Of a stretch of DNA of 53,104 nt, positions 33,689 to 42,269 are shown one piece after another. Under the pieces are notes generated by a model. The model did not search any database and was not told where the DNA came from. It saw only the letters and a list, made by a program, of their open reading frames with translations. Both the position numbers and the translations under genes were made by a program. The first letter of the stretch is position 1. Each line of letters starts with the position of its first letter. Source of the DNA: Anaerorudis cellulosivorans (lineage in GTDB: Bacteria; Bacteroidota; Bacteroidia; Bacteroidales; Dysgonomonadaceae). The stretch is from contig NZ_JAPCWE010000020.1 of NCBI RefSeq assembly GCF_025943985.1, positions 1-53,104 of the forward strand, read 5' to 3'.

Positions 33689-33693
33689 TTTTT

Positions 33694-34332
33694 ATGGCTT
33701 TCAATAAAAACTTGGTTATCAAAGTATGCGGAATGCGTGATGAGGAAAATATTCGTGCGGTGGAGCAGCTGGATGTAGACTGGATGGGATTTGTGTTTTA
33801 TCCCGAATCGCCACGCTATATGGCTCAACCGTTGGGATTCAAGAATTTTCCTTTCGACGTGAAACGGGTGGGTGTTTTTGTCAACGAACAAAAGGATATT
33901 GTCAGGAAAACTTCTTTGAAAAACCTCATTCAAGTGATTCAGTTGCATGGAAGCGAACTACCTTCCTATTGTAGGGTTTTGCAGTTGGATGGATTTGAGG
34001 TGATGAAGGCGTTCAGTATCGATTCTGAGAGACGGTTTCCTGTAAAAAAAGTACGGCTTTACGAGAAGTGCTGCGATTATTTTCTTTTCGATACCCGCAC
34101 TTCAGGTTATGGCGGATCGGGAAGGAAATTCGATTGGGATATGCTTTCGGATTATCGAGGAGATGTGCCTTTTTTGCTGAGCGGAGGCATATCGCCCGAC
34201 GATGTGGAAGCCATCAAAGCTTTTTCGCATCCCATGTTTATGGGTATCGATCTGAACAGTTGCTTTGAAATATCTCCCGGATACAAAGATACGGCATTAT
34301 TGCAATCGTTTATAGAAGAAATCAGAAAATGA
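33694..34332 (+). CDS. trpF: Phosphoribosylanthranilate isomerase
   Basis: TrpF carries out the Amadori rearrangement of PRA to CdRP. From the ATG at 33694 the protein has 212 residues and starts MAFNKNLVIKVCGMRDEENI, with the catalytic Cys in KVCGMR (Cys12). The VDWMGFVFYPESPR and LLSGGISPDDV blocks and the FDTRTSGYGGSG segment (with the catalytic Asp) are conserved. The frame is open further upstream into trpC (from 33532), but that part is not TrpF sequence. The stop overlaps the trpA ATG by 4 bp. Confidence 0.93.
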   Translation: MAFNKNLVIKVCGMRDEENIRAVEQLDVDWMGFVFYPESPRYMAQPLGFKNFPFDVKRVGVFVNEQKDIVRKTSLKNLIQVIQLHGSELPSYCRVLQLDGFEVMKAFSIDSERRFPVKKVRLYEKCCDYFLFDTRTSGYGGSGRKFDWDMLSDYRGDVPFLLSGGISPDDVEAIKAFSHPMFMGIDLNSCFEISPGYKDTALLQSFIEEIRK

Positions 34333-35099
34333 ACCGAATAGATCAATTGTTTGACAAAAAGAAAAATAACATTCTTTCAATATTCTTTACGGCCGGATAT
34401 CCCCGGAAGGATGATACTGTTTCCATTATTGAATCGTTGGCCGAAAACGGTGTGGATCTCATCGAGATTGGCGTTCCTTTTAGCGACCCCTTGGCCGACG
34501 GCCCGGTGATTCAGTCGGCAAGCACACAGTCGTTGAAGAACGGCATGAGCGTGAAATTGCTTTTTGGTCAACTTGCCGATATTCGTCAGAGAGTAAGCGT
34601 TCCCCTCATTTTAATGGGCTATCTGAATCCCATCATACAATTTGGAGCGGAAAGGTACTTTAAGACCGCAGCCGAATGTGGCATCGACGGCCTGATTATT
34701 CCCGATTTGCCTTTTGACGAATACATGGAATCGTATAAAGAAATAGCCGAGCGGTACGGATTGCATGTGGTTATGCTCATCACTCCCGAAACATCGGAAG
34801 AACGCATACGACTGATCGATGAAAATACGGGTGGGTTTATCTATATGGTGTCGTCGGCATCGGTAACCGGTGCGAAAAATGCTTTCAGCGATGCCAATCT
34901 GGCGTATTTTCGACGAATAAATGCCATGCAGTTGCACCATCCCCGTTTGATCGGTTTCGGCATATCCAACAAAGTTACCTTTGATGCTGCATGCGAGGAG
35001 GCTTCGGGTGCCATCATCGGCAGCAAGTTTGTGTCGCTGTTGGGAACAGAAAATTCCATTGGCGAGGCAGTAAGAAAACTGATGGAAGCAATTCGTTAG
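34329..35099 (+). CDS. trpA: Tryptophan synthase alpha chain
   Basis: TrpA cleaves indole-3-glycerol phosphate to indole, which is channelled to TrpB. The 256 residues hold FFTAGYPRKDDT near residue 20, LIEIGVPFSDPLADGPVIQ (catalytic Glu about 47 and Asp about 58) and a C-terminal GFGISNKVTF / GAIIGSKFV phosphate-binding part. It is the last gene of the trp operon. Its 3' end overlaps the oxidoreductase gene on the opposite strand by 4 bp, so no room for a private terminator exists between them. Confidence 0.96.
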   Translation: MNRIDQLFDKKKNNILSIFFTAGYPRKDDTVSIIESLAENGVDLIEIGVPFSDPLADGPVIQSASTQSLKNGMSVKLLFGQLADIRQRVSVPLILMGYLNPIIQFGAERYFKTAAECGIDGLIIPDLPFDEYMESYKEIAERYGLHVVMLITPETSEERIRLIDENTGGFIYMVSSASVTGAKNAFSDANLAYFRRINAMQLHHPRLIGFGISNKVTFDAACEEASGAIIGSKFVSLLGTENSIGEAVRKLMEAIR

Positions 35100-36157
35100 C
35101 TCACTTCCAGCGTTCTTTTTTCTTTACTGCTTTGAAAAGCCAATTCGATGATGCGGATAACGTTGCGCGCTTCTTCGGGTTTCACTGCAAGTTCGGCTTT
35201 CCCCAGGATGGCATCGCGCAGATTGATGAAATATTCGCGATAATCGCCGTTTTCGCTTTCGACTTTTCCCTGAATTTTCACTCCTTCAAATTCCGTATGG
35301 ATGGTACCCCATATGCTTTCGGGTTCCCGTCCCCAGTCGTTGGTATTGGGAATCGCTCCCTTGTCGAGGTTTTCTTCTTGCACGTCTAGGCCATATTTGA
35401 CATACGAACCTTTGGTGCCGTGAATCAGGTAGGTGGGCCCCGGGATGCGACACAACATACCGGCTTTGAGCGTTGCCGTAAATGTGGGGTAATGGAGGCG
35501 CACATCGAATCGGTCGTCGGCTTTTGCCCAGGGGCGTTGCGAACAAATTTCGGCCGTTACTGCCTGTGGCATGCCGAAAAAGTAGAGCGCCTGATCGATG
35601 AGGTGCGAACCGAGATCATAGAAAATGCCCGATCCGGGACGGGGATCCTCACGCCAGTAGCCATTGGGGCGAGGATCGGGGCGGTAACGGTCGAAATGCG
35701 TCTCATAGTCCTTCACCTCACCGAGCAAACCGCTTGCAAGTAATTTTTTCACTGTTTTGGTGTCGCTTGTGAAACGACGGTTGTGATAAACCGTCAGAAT
35801 TTTGTTTTGTCGTTTGGCAATTTCGATGAGTTCGTCGGCTTCGGCCACAGTGACCGTAAACGGTTTTTCAACCACGACATGTTTTCCTGCGAGCAATGCT
35901 TCACGTGCCCAATGAAAGTGTACCTCGTTGGGAGAAGTAACGATTACCAAATCGATTTCCGGATCGTCGATGATGCCTTTTCCGTCGGGAACAACAGCTG
36001 TAACAGGGTAACGTTCTTCGATGATACGGATACTTTTGGGATTTGTCGTACTGATTTTGGAAAGTTCGAAACCTTCCAGCACGTCTATGAACGGTGCGTG
36101 AAATACTCTTCCGGATAGTCCGAAACCAATAATACCGGTGTGGATAATTGTTGACAT
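35096..36157 (-). CDS. Gfo/Idh/MocA-family NAD(P)-dependent oxidoreductase
   Basis: The 353-residue protein has the Rossmann glycine motif GIIGFGLSGRVFHAPF at about residues 8-23 and the family's EKPFTVTVAEADEL block (Glu-Lys-Pro near 95). The DLGSHLIDQALYFFG segment near 182 is the usual helix with the catalytic-region histidine. Members oxidise or reduce sugars, inositols or heme-derived rings; the substrate here is unknown. It is convergent with the trp operon with a 4-bp overlap. It is not part of the carbohydrate locus, which starts 1.4 kb away. Confidence 0.9.
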   Translation of the reverse strand: MSTIIHTGIIGFGLSGRVFHAPFIDVLEGFELSKISTTNPKSIRIIEERYPVTAVVPDGKGIIDDPEIDLVIVTSPNEVHFHWAREALLAGKHVVVEKPFTVTVAEADELIEIAKRQNKILTVYHNRRFTSDTKTVKKLLASGLLGEVKDYETHFDRYRPDPRPNGYWREDPRPGSGIFYDLGSHLIDQALYFFGMPQAVTAEICSQRPWAKADDRFDVRLHYPTFTATLKAGMLCRIPGPTYLIHGTKGSYVKYGLDVQEENLDKGAIPNTNDWGREPESIWGTIHTEFEGVKIQGKVESENGDYREYFINLRDAILGKAELAVKPEEARNVIRIIELAFQSSKEKRTLEVS

Positions 36158-36191
36158 AGAATTTTGTGTTTATTGAAATTATTGTTTTTGA

Positions 36192-36290
36192 ACTCGTATA
36201 TTTTATATAACGTCTTATGCGTTTGAATTGTTATTGTTTAAACGGTACCTTGTTTACTCGTATATTATTTAGCTAACGCCTTATACCCTT
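36192..36290 (+). repeat. Two imperfect copies of a 35-base repeat
   Basis: Starting at 36192 and 36256, two stretches share ACTCGTATATT, then TAACG and CTTAT at similar spacing, with differences between. The period is 64 bp. They lie in the gap before the Gfo/Idh/MocA gene, upstream of its start, and may be regulatory or a degenerate duplication. Confidence 0.4.
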
Positions 36291-36301
36291 TTATTGTTCT
36301 T

Positions 36302-36332
36302 AAATTTCGGTTTTTATGGCGAACCGAAATTT
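36302..36332. terminator. Hairpin downstream of rdgB
   Basis: AAATTTCGGTT (36302-36312) pairs perfectly with AACCGAAATTT (36322-36332) with a 9-base loop. It lies 57 bp after the rdgB stop on the minus strand. No strong T-run follows in that direction, so it may be an inefficient terminator or an RNA-stabilising hairpin. Confidence 0.45.
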
Positions 36333-36388
36333 TACTCCTTATTTAAAATGATTTTTCCGGATTGACCTTGATTTGACTTGTTTTTATC

Positions 36389-36967
36389 TCAGGTTAAAAG
36401 GAAATTCACAAGTTTTTGTGTTGCAATAGAACGGTGACTGATGCGATTTTTAATTTCCTCGCCCAATTCGGCAAAAGTTTGGTCGTAACCCTCCGGAACA
36501 AATATCGGATCGTATCCGAAACCGGCAGATCCTCTTTTTTCATTGATAATATGTCCTTTTATTTCGCCTTCGAAAAAGTATTCTTTGCCGTTCATCAATA
36601 AAGCAATCACTGTACGGAAACGTGCTTTTCGGTTTTCGATATCTGTTAAATTATCGAGCAGTTTGTTGATGTTGTCTTCGTCGCTGCAAGCCTTGCCGGC
36701 ATAACGAGCTGAGTAAACGCCGGGAGCATTTCCTAAGGCATCCACTTCTAAACCGGTATCTTCTGCAAAACAATCGTAACCATATTTATTTTTTATGAAT
36801 CGGGCTTTGATGAGTGCATTTTCTTCTAATGTGTTGCCCGTTTCCTCAATCTCGTCATGGCAGCCAATATCGTCCAGGCTAAGGATTTCTATTTTCCCTT
36901 CTGTAATTTTTCGAATTTCATCTAGTTTATGCCGGTTGTTGGTGGCAAATACAATTTTTCGCATCAT
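36389..36967 (-). CDS. rdgB: XTP/dITP diphosphatase (RdgB/HAM1)
   Basis: This enzyme hydrolyses non-canonical purine nucleoside triphosphates (dITP, XTP) before they enter nucleic acids. The 192-residue protein shows [12 protein letters not shown] at residues about 6-17, a [18 protein letters not shown] segment near 65-82 and the C-terminal [19 protein letters not shown] and NRISHRS blocks. Two ATG codons are adjacent (36967 and 36964); either could be used. It stands alone, divergent from the carbohydrate locus. Confidence 0.94.
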   Translation of the reverse strand: MMRKIVFATNNRHKLDEIRKITEGKIEILSLDDIGCHDEIEETGNTLEENALIKARFIKNKYGYDCFAEDTGLEVDALGNAPGVYSARYAGKACSDEDNINKLLDNLTDIENRKARFRTVIALLMNGKEYFFEGEIKGHIINEKRGSAGFGYDPIFVPEGYDQTFAELGEEIKNRISHRSIATQKLVNFLLT

Positions 36968-37532
36968 TTATGTTTACTCTTTGGAGTTTATTTTATTTCG
37001 TTTTTAAGTTTTATGTTTCTCGAGAGCTGATTCTTGCAATTCGTTTGGCTTGTTATTCTAATTGTATCATAATTTTTTTAACGTTTTTATTTATTGATAG
37101 AGAAATGAAATTTCTCCTTTGGTTTTTACATAATACAACGTTTTATAGGCTGTGAATGTTTTTGAGGAGGAAGATTTTAGAATTTGTGTTCTTGAATGAC
37201 ACTTTTTATTGATATCATCAACTTATCACCTTAATCTAATTAATCTTAAATGAAGTAAGTGATTTTTTAAGCATAATAAGAAGTGGTTTAGATTCAAAAA
37301 AAAGCTAATATCTTGTTTAATAGTGTATTACTAATGATCTCGGATATGTTAATGACAATATCTTTTCATTTTTTGATACAAAAGTTGCATACATTTTTTT
37401 TTAAAACCTCTAATTTTGACACTAATTATATTAAAAGATAAAGGATATATGTATGTAGGAAATAGGAATATAAATTGAATATTTTTATTTCACTTTTATG
37501 ACCAATTTCAATAAACTAATAAAAAATCAGAA
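36968..37532. other. 565-bp intergenic region before the carbohydrate locus
   Basis: No gene or RNA is recognisable. The region is very AT-rich, has many poly-A/T runs and separates two divergent genes, so it should hold the promoter of the SusC/SusD operon. I see no clear TAnnTTTG/-33 pair close to the first ATG and no convincing inverted repeat. Confidence 0.5.
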
Positions 37533-38987
37533 ATGCTTAAAAAATTTCAAAAAAAGTTTTCGGCAAGCTTTATTGCAATTTTAATTGTAATAGCTTGTGT
37601 AGTTACAAGTTGTAGCCAAGAGGGAGGGTATGAGGGACCAATGCCTGTTGTACCCACCGATCCTTCAAAGCCGGTTACCTTCACTGATTTCTTTCCAAAA
37701 GAAGGAGCTGTACGTACTTTAGTATTCATTGAAGGGAGTAATTTTGGTACAGATGTTTCGAAAATTAAAGTATCCATTGGAGGAATACCGGCTCCTGTTA
37801 TTGGTTCCTCGGGTACGAAAATCTGTGTAATGGCACCCCGACGCTGTAGTAGGGGAGATGTAGTTGTTACGATTATGGATGAGAATGGTAAAGTTGCAAA
37901 AGAGCACCAGTTTGAAAATTTATTCACGCTTCAGGAGTCTTTGGTGGTTAATACATTAATAGGCAAAGTGGATCCGCAAACCAATACTTCCAGTATCATC
38001 GACGGTCCTTTTGAAGAAGCTGAATTTCAACACCCTTGGTGGTTGGAATTCGACATAGACGAAGAAGGGAACAAGATTATCTATTGTATTGATGAAGAAA
38101 ACTTGGCGGCACTACGGAAGATTAATCTGACTACAAAAGAGGTTTCTACCGTATTTATGAAGGGGCAAGCCGGTGTTCATCAGGTAAAATCGATGTTGTT
38201 CGACACGCCAACGAGAGACACCCTTTTCTTTGTCGATGATAATGGGCGTGGAAACTGGAACGACAGGCATCAAATGCCAAATATGCATTATGCCCTTCGT
38301 AAAGAAGGATTCCGAAAAGTGTATCCTTATTTGTACGGACAATGCTCTTATTCTGCTGTATCCATGAGCGACGGTACACTTTTCTACAATACATGGCAAT
38401 CTTCACAAGTATATAAAGCCCGTGTAATTTTTGACGAAGCCAGCCAAATGTGGGATGGGAAAGCGTTGTTTAGTGTAAGAGCCAATGCTAGCGATCATAT
38501 CTTTATGTTCAGGCATCCGGATGATCTTTATGTGTATGTGACCGGATTCAACGGAGTGTATAAATGTGCTTACGATAAAACAACGAAAGAACTGGTCTCG
38601 TCTGCACTTCATGTAGGGGATTTAAATGGAAGATCGGGATATGTCGATGCTCCTGGAAGTTCTGCTCGGTTTAACCGTCCACGTCAAGGGGTTTTTGTGA
38701 AAAATCCTGAGTATGTAGCACAAGGGAAAACTGATGTATATGACTTCTATCTGTGTGATCATAATAACAACGCTATTCGAAAGGTTACACCTGACGGTGA
38801 AGTTAGCACATTTGCCGGACGTGGGAGCGTAGGAACCGATGGCAAAGTCTGGGGTTGGATTGATGGAGAAGCGAGGGAAACAGCCCGTTTTAGGGAACCT
38901 ACCGGTATTTGTTATGACGAGGAAGAAGGAATCTTTTATGTGGCAGACCGCGAGAACAAGCGTATACGCACCATTTCTGTAGAATAA
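37533..38987 (+). CDS. IPT/TIG and NHL-repeat lipoprotein of the glycan locus
   Basis: The 484-residue protein has a lipoprotein signal (residues 1-26, cleavage before Cys27 in VTSCSQ). Residues about 45-130 form an IPT/TIG immunoglobulin-like domain (FTDFFPKEGAVRTLVFIEGSNFG), and residues about 135-484 an NHL-type beta-propeller (VADRENKRIRTI at the end, DHNNNAIRKVTPDGEV and AGRGSVGTDG). Lipoproteins of this layout usually sit on the outer membrane next to SusC/SusD and bind glycan. It is the first gene of the locus, 44 bp before susC. Its binding specificity cannot be predicted. Confidence 0.88.
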   Translation: MLKKFQKKFSASFIAILIVIACVVTSCSQEGGYEGPMPVVPTDPSKPVTFTDFFPKEGAVRTLVFIEGSNFGTDVSKIKVSIGGIPAPVIGSSGTKICVMAPRRCSRGDVVVTIMDENGKVAKEHQFENLFTLQESLVVNTLIGKVDPQTNTSSIIDGPFEEAEFQHPWWLEFDIDEEGNKIIYCIDEENLAALRKINLTTKEVSTVFMKGQAGVHQVKSMLFDTPTRDTLFFVDDNGRGNWNDRHQMPNMHYALRKEGFRKVYPYLYGQCSYSAVSMSDGTLFYNTWQSSQVYKARVIFDEASQMWDGKALFSVRANASDHIFMFRHPDDLYVYVTGFNGVYKCAYDKTTKELVSSALHVGDLNGRSGYVDAPGSSARFNRPRQGVFVKNPEYVAQGKTDVYDFYLCDHNNNAIRKVTPDGEVSTFAGRGSVGTDGKVWGWIDGEARETARFREPTGICYDEEEGIFYVADRENKRIRTISVE

Positions 38988-39031
38988 GTCTAATGTAATT
39001 GAATAAATCATAAGAATAAAAACACGAAAAA

Positions 39032-42000
39032 ATGAAAAAATATATTCTATCTGTTTTATGCATAGTCGTGTATGTAATAAGCATATCTGCTCAAAAGAAG
39101 ACAGTTGAAGTTTCCGGAACCATTGTTGATTCAGAAGGGGTTCCTCTGATTGGTGCGACTGTTGTCATAAAGGAAAAGCCGGGATTGGGAGTAGTATCAG
39201 ATATGGATGGGAAATACAAAATAGAAGTCGAACCCTTTCAATATTTAGTATTCTCTTACGTAGGTTACGAAACACAGGAACATTTGATAAAAGACGAAGA
39301 TATGGTTCTAGATATCACTATGCATGAAGCAAAAACTACTATACTTGATGAAGTTACGATTACCGGTATGGGTCCGCAGAAGAAGATAACGACGACTGGA
39401 TCAATCACCACAGTTGAAGTGGGGACTTTGAAGACACCGGTTTCCAGCATTACCAACGCTTTGGCCGGGAATGTGGCCGGAGTGATGGCAATGCAACGTT
39501 CAGGACAGCCGGGAGACAACGTCTCAGAGTTTTGGATCCGAGGTATCTCCACGTTCGGGGGTAGCTCCAGCGCTTTGGTATTGGTTGATGGATTTGAAAG
39601 GAGTATGGATGAACTCAATATCGAGGATATCGAATCTTTTACAGTACTGAAAGATGCTTCTACTACGGCGATTTACGGTTCACGCGGTGCGAATGGTGTT
39701 ATATTGGTCAATACGAAACGAGGAAGTGAAGGAAAATTAGAAATAAATGCTAAAGGAGAATATACTTGGACCACCCGTACTCGGACCCCTAAATTCGTTG
39801 ATGGCTTAACGTATGCTTCCATGGCGAACGAAGCGCGTACAACCCGCAATCAAAAAGCTGTTTATACCGACCAGGAGTTAATGATGATCGATGAACAGTT
39901 GGATCCGGACATTTACCCGAATGTCAATTGGATGGATCTTTTATTGAAAGATGGCGCTCCTACCTATCGCGCTTCGGTGAATATGAGAGGCGGAGGATCA
40001 AAGGCCCGGTATTATTTATCGGGCAGCTTCCTCGATGAAGGAGGGATGTATCATGTGGATAAGGCAATGAAAGAATACGACACGAATGCCAATTATCAGC
40101 GTTATAACTATCGTCTGAACCTGGATATGAACGTCACCGCATCCACTCTGATTCAGGTAGGTATTGGCGGTGCTCTTGAAAAAACGAATCGTTCCGGCGC
40201 AGTTAACACCGATGATATCTGGTATTCGATATTCGGATATAATCCGATTACGATGCCAGTGATGTATTCGAACGGATATGTACCTATTATGCAGGGAGAA
40301 GATGCAGAATCGTGGGAAAGAAAATATAATCCTTGGGTAGCCGCTACACAAACAGGATATACTGAGGTTTGGCAGAATACCATCAATTCTAATGTCACAT
40401 TGGATCAAAAACTGGATTTTATTACCGAAGGGTTAAAATTTATAGGACGTTTTGGATACGATACATATAATTACAATCATATACAACGCCGGAAAAATCC
40501 CGAGATGTGGAGAGCTGAACGTCAACGGAATTCGGACGGTGAGCTCGTTTTTAACCGAATCGTTCCGGAGCGTTTACTGTCCCAAGGTTCTTCTGCGTCG
40601 GGAGATAGGAAGGAATTTTTAGAAGCTGAATTGATATATGGGAGAAATTTCGGAGATCACAATGTAGCCAGTGTCCTTAAATATACACAAGACAATTATG
40701 TGAACACCTCCAATATTGGCGGTGATATTATGCAAGGGATAGCCCGTCGGCACCAAGGATTGGCTGGAAGCGTATCTTACGGGTATATGAATCGTTACTT
40801 GTTCAATTTCAATTTCGGTTACAACGGTTCGGAGAACTTCGCCAAAGGGCATCAATTTGGATTCTTTCCTGCCTATTCCATTGCATGGAACGTGGCGGAG
40901 GAAAGTTTCGTGAAAGACAATATCGATTGGTTGAGTATGTTTAAAATCCGCTATTCTGACGGAAAGGTTGGTACTGATAATACTCCAACCCGTTTTCCCT
41001 ATCTTGCCACCTTTGGAAATTATACTCGGTGGACAGGCGCAGGAGAACAAGAAGTATATTACAACTGGGGTGATCTCAACAGCGGATTCGGTTATCCGGG
41101 TTTGACCTATACGCGTGTTTCTTCCAATAATGTAACCTGGGAGATCGCCAGAAAACACGACTTGGGATTTGATTTGTATCTTTGGGGAGATAAATTTGGT
41201 CTGACAGTAGATTATTTCGATGAAAAGCGTGAAGGAATCTACATGACCAGATCTTATTTACCGGATATGGTAGGTATTCAGGGAGAGAATCCTGCGGCAA
41301 ATGTCGGAAGTGTTAAAACGAAAGGGTTCGATGGCAACTTCAAGCTTGATCAAAGGGCGGGAGATGTCGGTTTGCAGATACGAGGCAACTTTACGTACAG
41401 CAAAAACAAAATTACCGAAGCCGATGAAATGGTAAGCCGTTATCCCTATCTTCGTCGCACCGGTTTTCGTATCGATCAGGCAAAAGGTTTGATTGCTCTG
41501 GGTCTTTTTGAAGATTACGAAGATATTCGAAATAGCCCTCGTCAGGACTTTGCCGATCCCAGAGACGTGATGCCTGGTGATATCAAATACAAAGATATAA
41601 ACGGGGACGGAATCATTAATAATGATGACATTGTTCCGATTGGTTCTACAACGCGACCGAATCTAATTTACGGTTTGGGTTTATCTGCTACGTGGAAAGG
41701 TTTCGATTTTAACATGCATTTTCAAGGTGCAGGAAAATCTCATTTCTTCATCGATGGATTTACTGTATATCCGTTCAGTCAGGGAGAATGGGGCAATATA
41801 CTGGAAGATATGGCAAATTCCAACCGTTGGATCTTAGGTGTCAATGAAGATCCGAATGCCGAATATCCGCGATTAAGTTATGGATGGAACTCGAACAATT
41901 ACCGTCCATCTACTTATTGGTTGCGCGATGGTTCTTATTTGCGATTGAAGACTCTGGAAATGGGGTATACATTGCCAAAGGTAATGACTGCCAGATTGCA

Positions 42001-42148
42001 CATGAATAATGTGCGCATACATTTTATCGGTCAGAATTTATTGACATTCTCAAATTTTAAATTATGGGATCCCGAAATGGGTAGTTCCAATGGGATGAAA
42101 TATCCATTAGGAAAGACTGTAACATTTGGATTAACCATTAATATGTAA
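39032..42148 (+). CDS. SusC/RagA-family TonB-linked outer-membrane protein
   Basis: SusC proteins are 22-strand barrels that import glycan oligosaccharides with energy from TonB. The 1038 residues contain a signal peptide (about 1-20), a carboxypeptidase-like N-terminal domain (VSGTIVDSEGVPLIGATVVIKE, about 26-95), a plug domain (with GNVAGVMAMQRSGQPG, FWIRGISTFG, VLVDGFERSMDELNIEDIES and LKDASTTAIYGSRGANGVILV at about 145-240) and the barrel. The C-terminus ends in an aromatic-containing KTVTFGLTINM strand, as outer-membrane proteins do. It appears full-length. The partner SusD gene starts 121 bp later. Confidence 0.95.
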   Translation: MKKYILSVLCIVVYVISISAQKKTVEVSGTIVDSEGVPLIGATVVIKEKPGLGVVSDMDGKYKIEVEPFQYLVFSYVGYETQEHLIKDEDMVLDITMHEAKTTILDEVTITGMGPQKKITTTGSITTVEVGTLKTPVSSITNALAGNVAGVMAMQRSGQPGDNVSEFWIRGISTFGGSSSALVLVDGFERSMDELNIEDIESFTVLKDASTTAIYGSRGANGVILVNTKRGSEGKLEINAKGEYTWTTRTRTPKFVDGLTYASMANEARTTRNQKAVYTDQELMMIDEQLDPDIYPNVNWMDLLLKDGAPTYRASVNMRGGGSKARYYLSGSFLDEGGMYHVDKAMKEYDTNANYQRYNYRLNLDMNVTASTLIQVGIGGALEKTNRSGAVNTDDIWYSIFGYNPITMPVMYSNGYVPIMQGEDAESWERKYNPWVAATQTGYTEVWQNTINSNVTLDQKLDFITEGLKFIGRFGYDTYNYNHIQRRKNPEMWRAERQRNSDGELVFNRIVPERLLSQGSSASGDRKEFLEAELIYGRNFGDHNVASVLKYTQDNYVNTSNIGGDIMQGIARRHQGLAGSVSYGYMNRYLFNFNFGYNGSENFAKGHQFGFFPAYSIAWNVAEESFVKDNIDWLSMFKIRYSDGKVGTDNTPTRFPYLATFGNYTRWTGAGEQEVYYNWGDLNSGFGYPGLTYTRVSSNNVTWEIARKHDLGFDLYLWGDKFGLTVDYFDEKREGIYMTRSYLPDMVGIQGENPAANVGSVKTKGFDGNFKLDQRAGDVGLQIRGNFTYSKNKITEADEMVSRYPYLRRTGFRIDQAKGLIALGLFEDYEDIRNSPRQDFADPRDVMPGDIKYKDINGDGIINNDDIVPIGSTTRPNLIYGLGLSATWKGFDFNMHFQGAGKSHFFIDGFTVYPFSQGEWGNILEDMANSNRWILGVNEDPNAEYPRLSYGWNSNNYRPSTYWLRDGSYLRLKTLEMGYTLPKVMTARLHMNNVRIHFIGQNLLTFSNFKLWDPEMGSSNGMKYPLGKTVTFGLTINM

Positions 42149-42220
42149 ATGTTAAATTATACTTGAATGTTTTCATTATGGCCGAAATCAACCATGTTTT
42201 GACTATGGCTGCTTAGCTTA

Positions 42221-42235
42221 ATGAAACAGTTTCAT
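42221..42235. repeat. Small palindrome between susC and susD
   Basis: ATGAAACAGTTTCAT is a perfect 15-base dyad with a 1-base centre, 35 bp before the susD-like ATG. It may be a processing or regulatory hairpin. Confidence 0.35.
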
Positions 42236-42269
42236 ATTACAAACTTTGAAAACAAATAATTTTAATCAG

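Noticed and set aside
33532-33693. Upstream extension of trpF into trpC
   Set aside because: This part is trpC read in another frame; the TrpF core begins at the ATG at 33694, 5 bp after the trpC stop.
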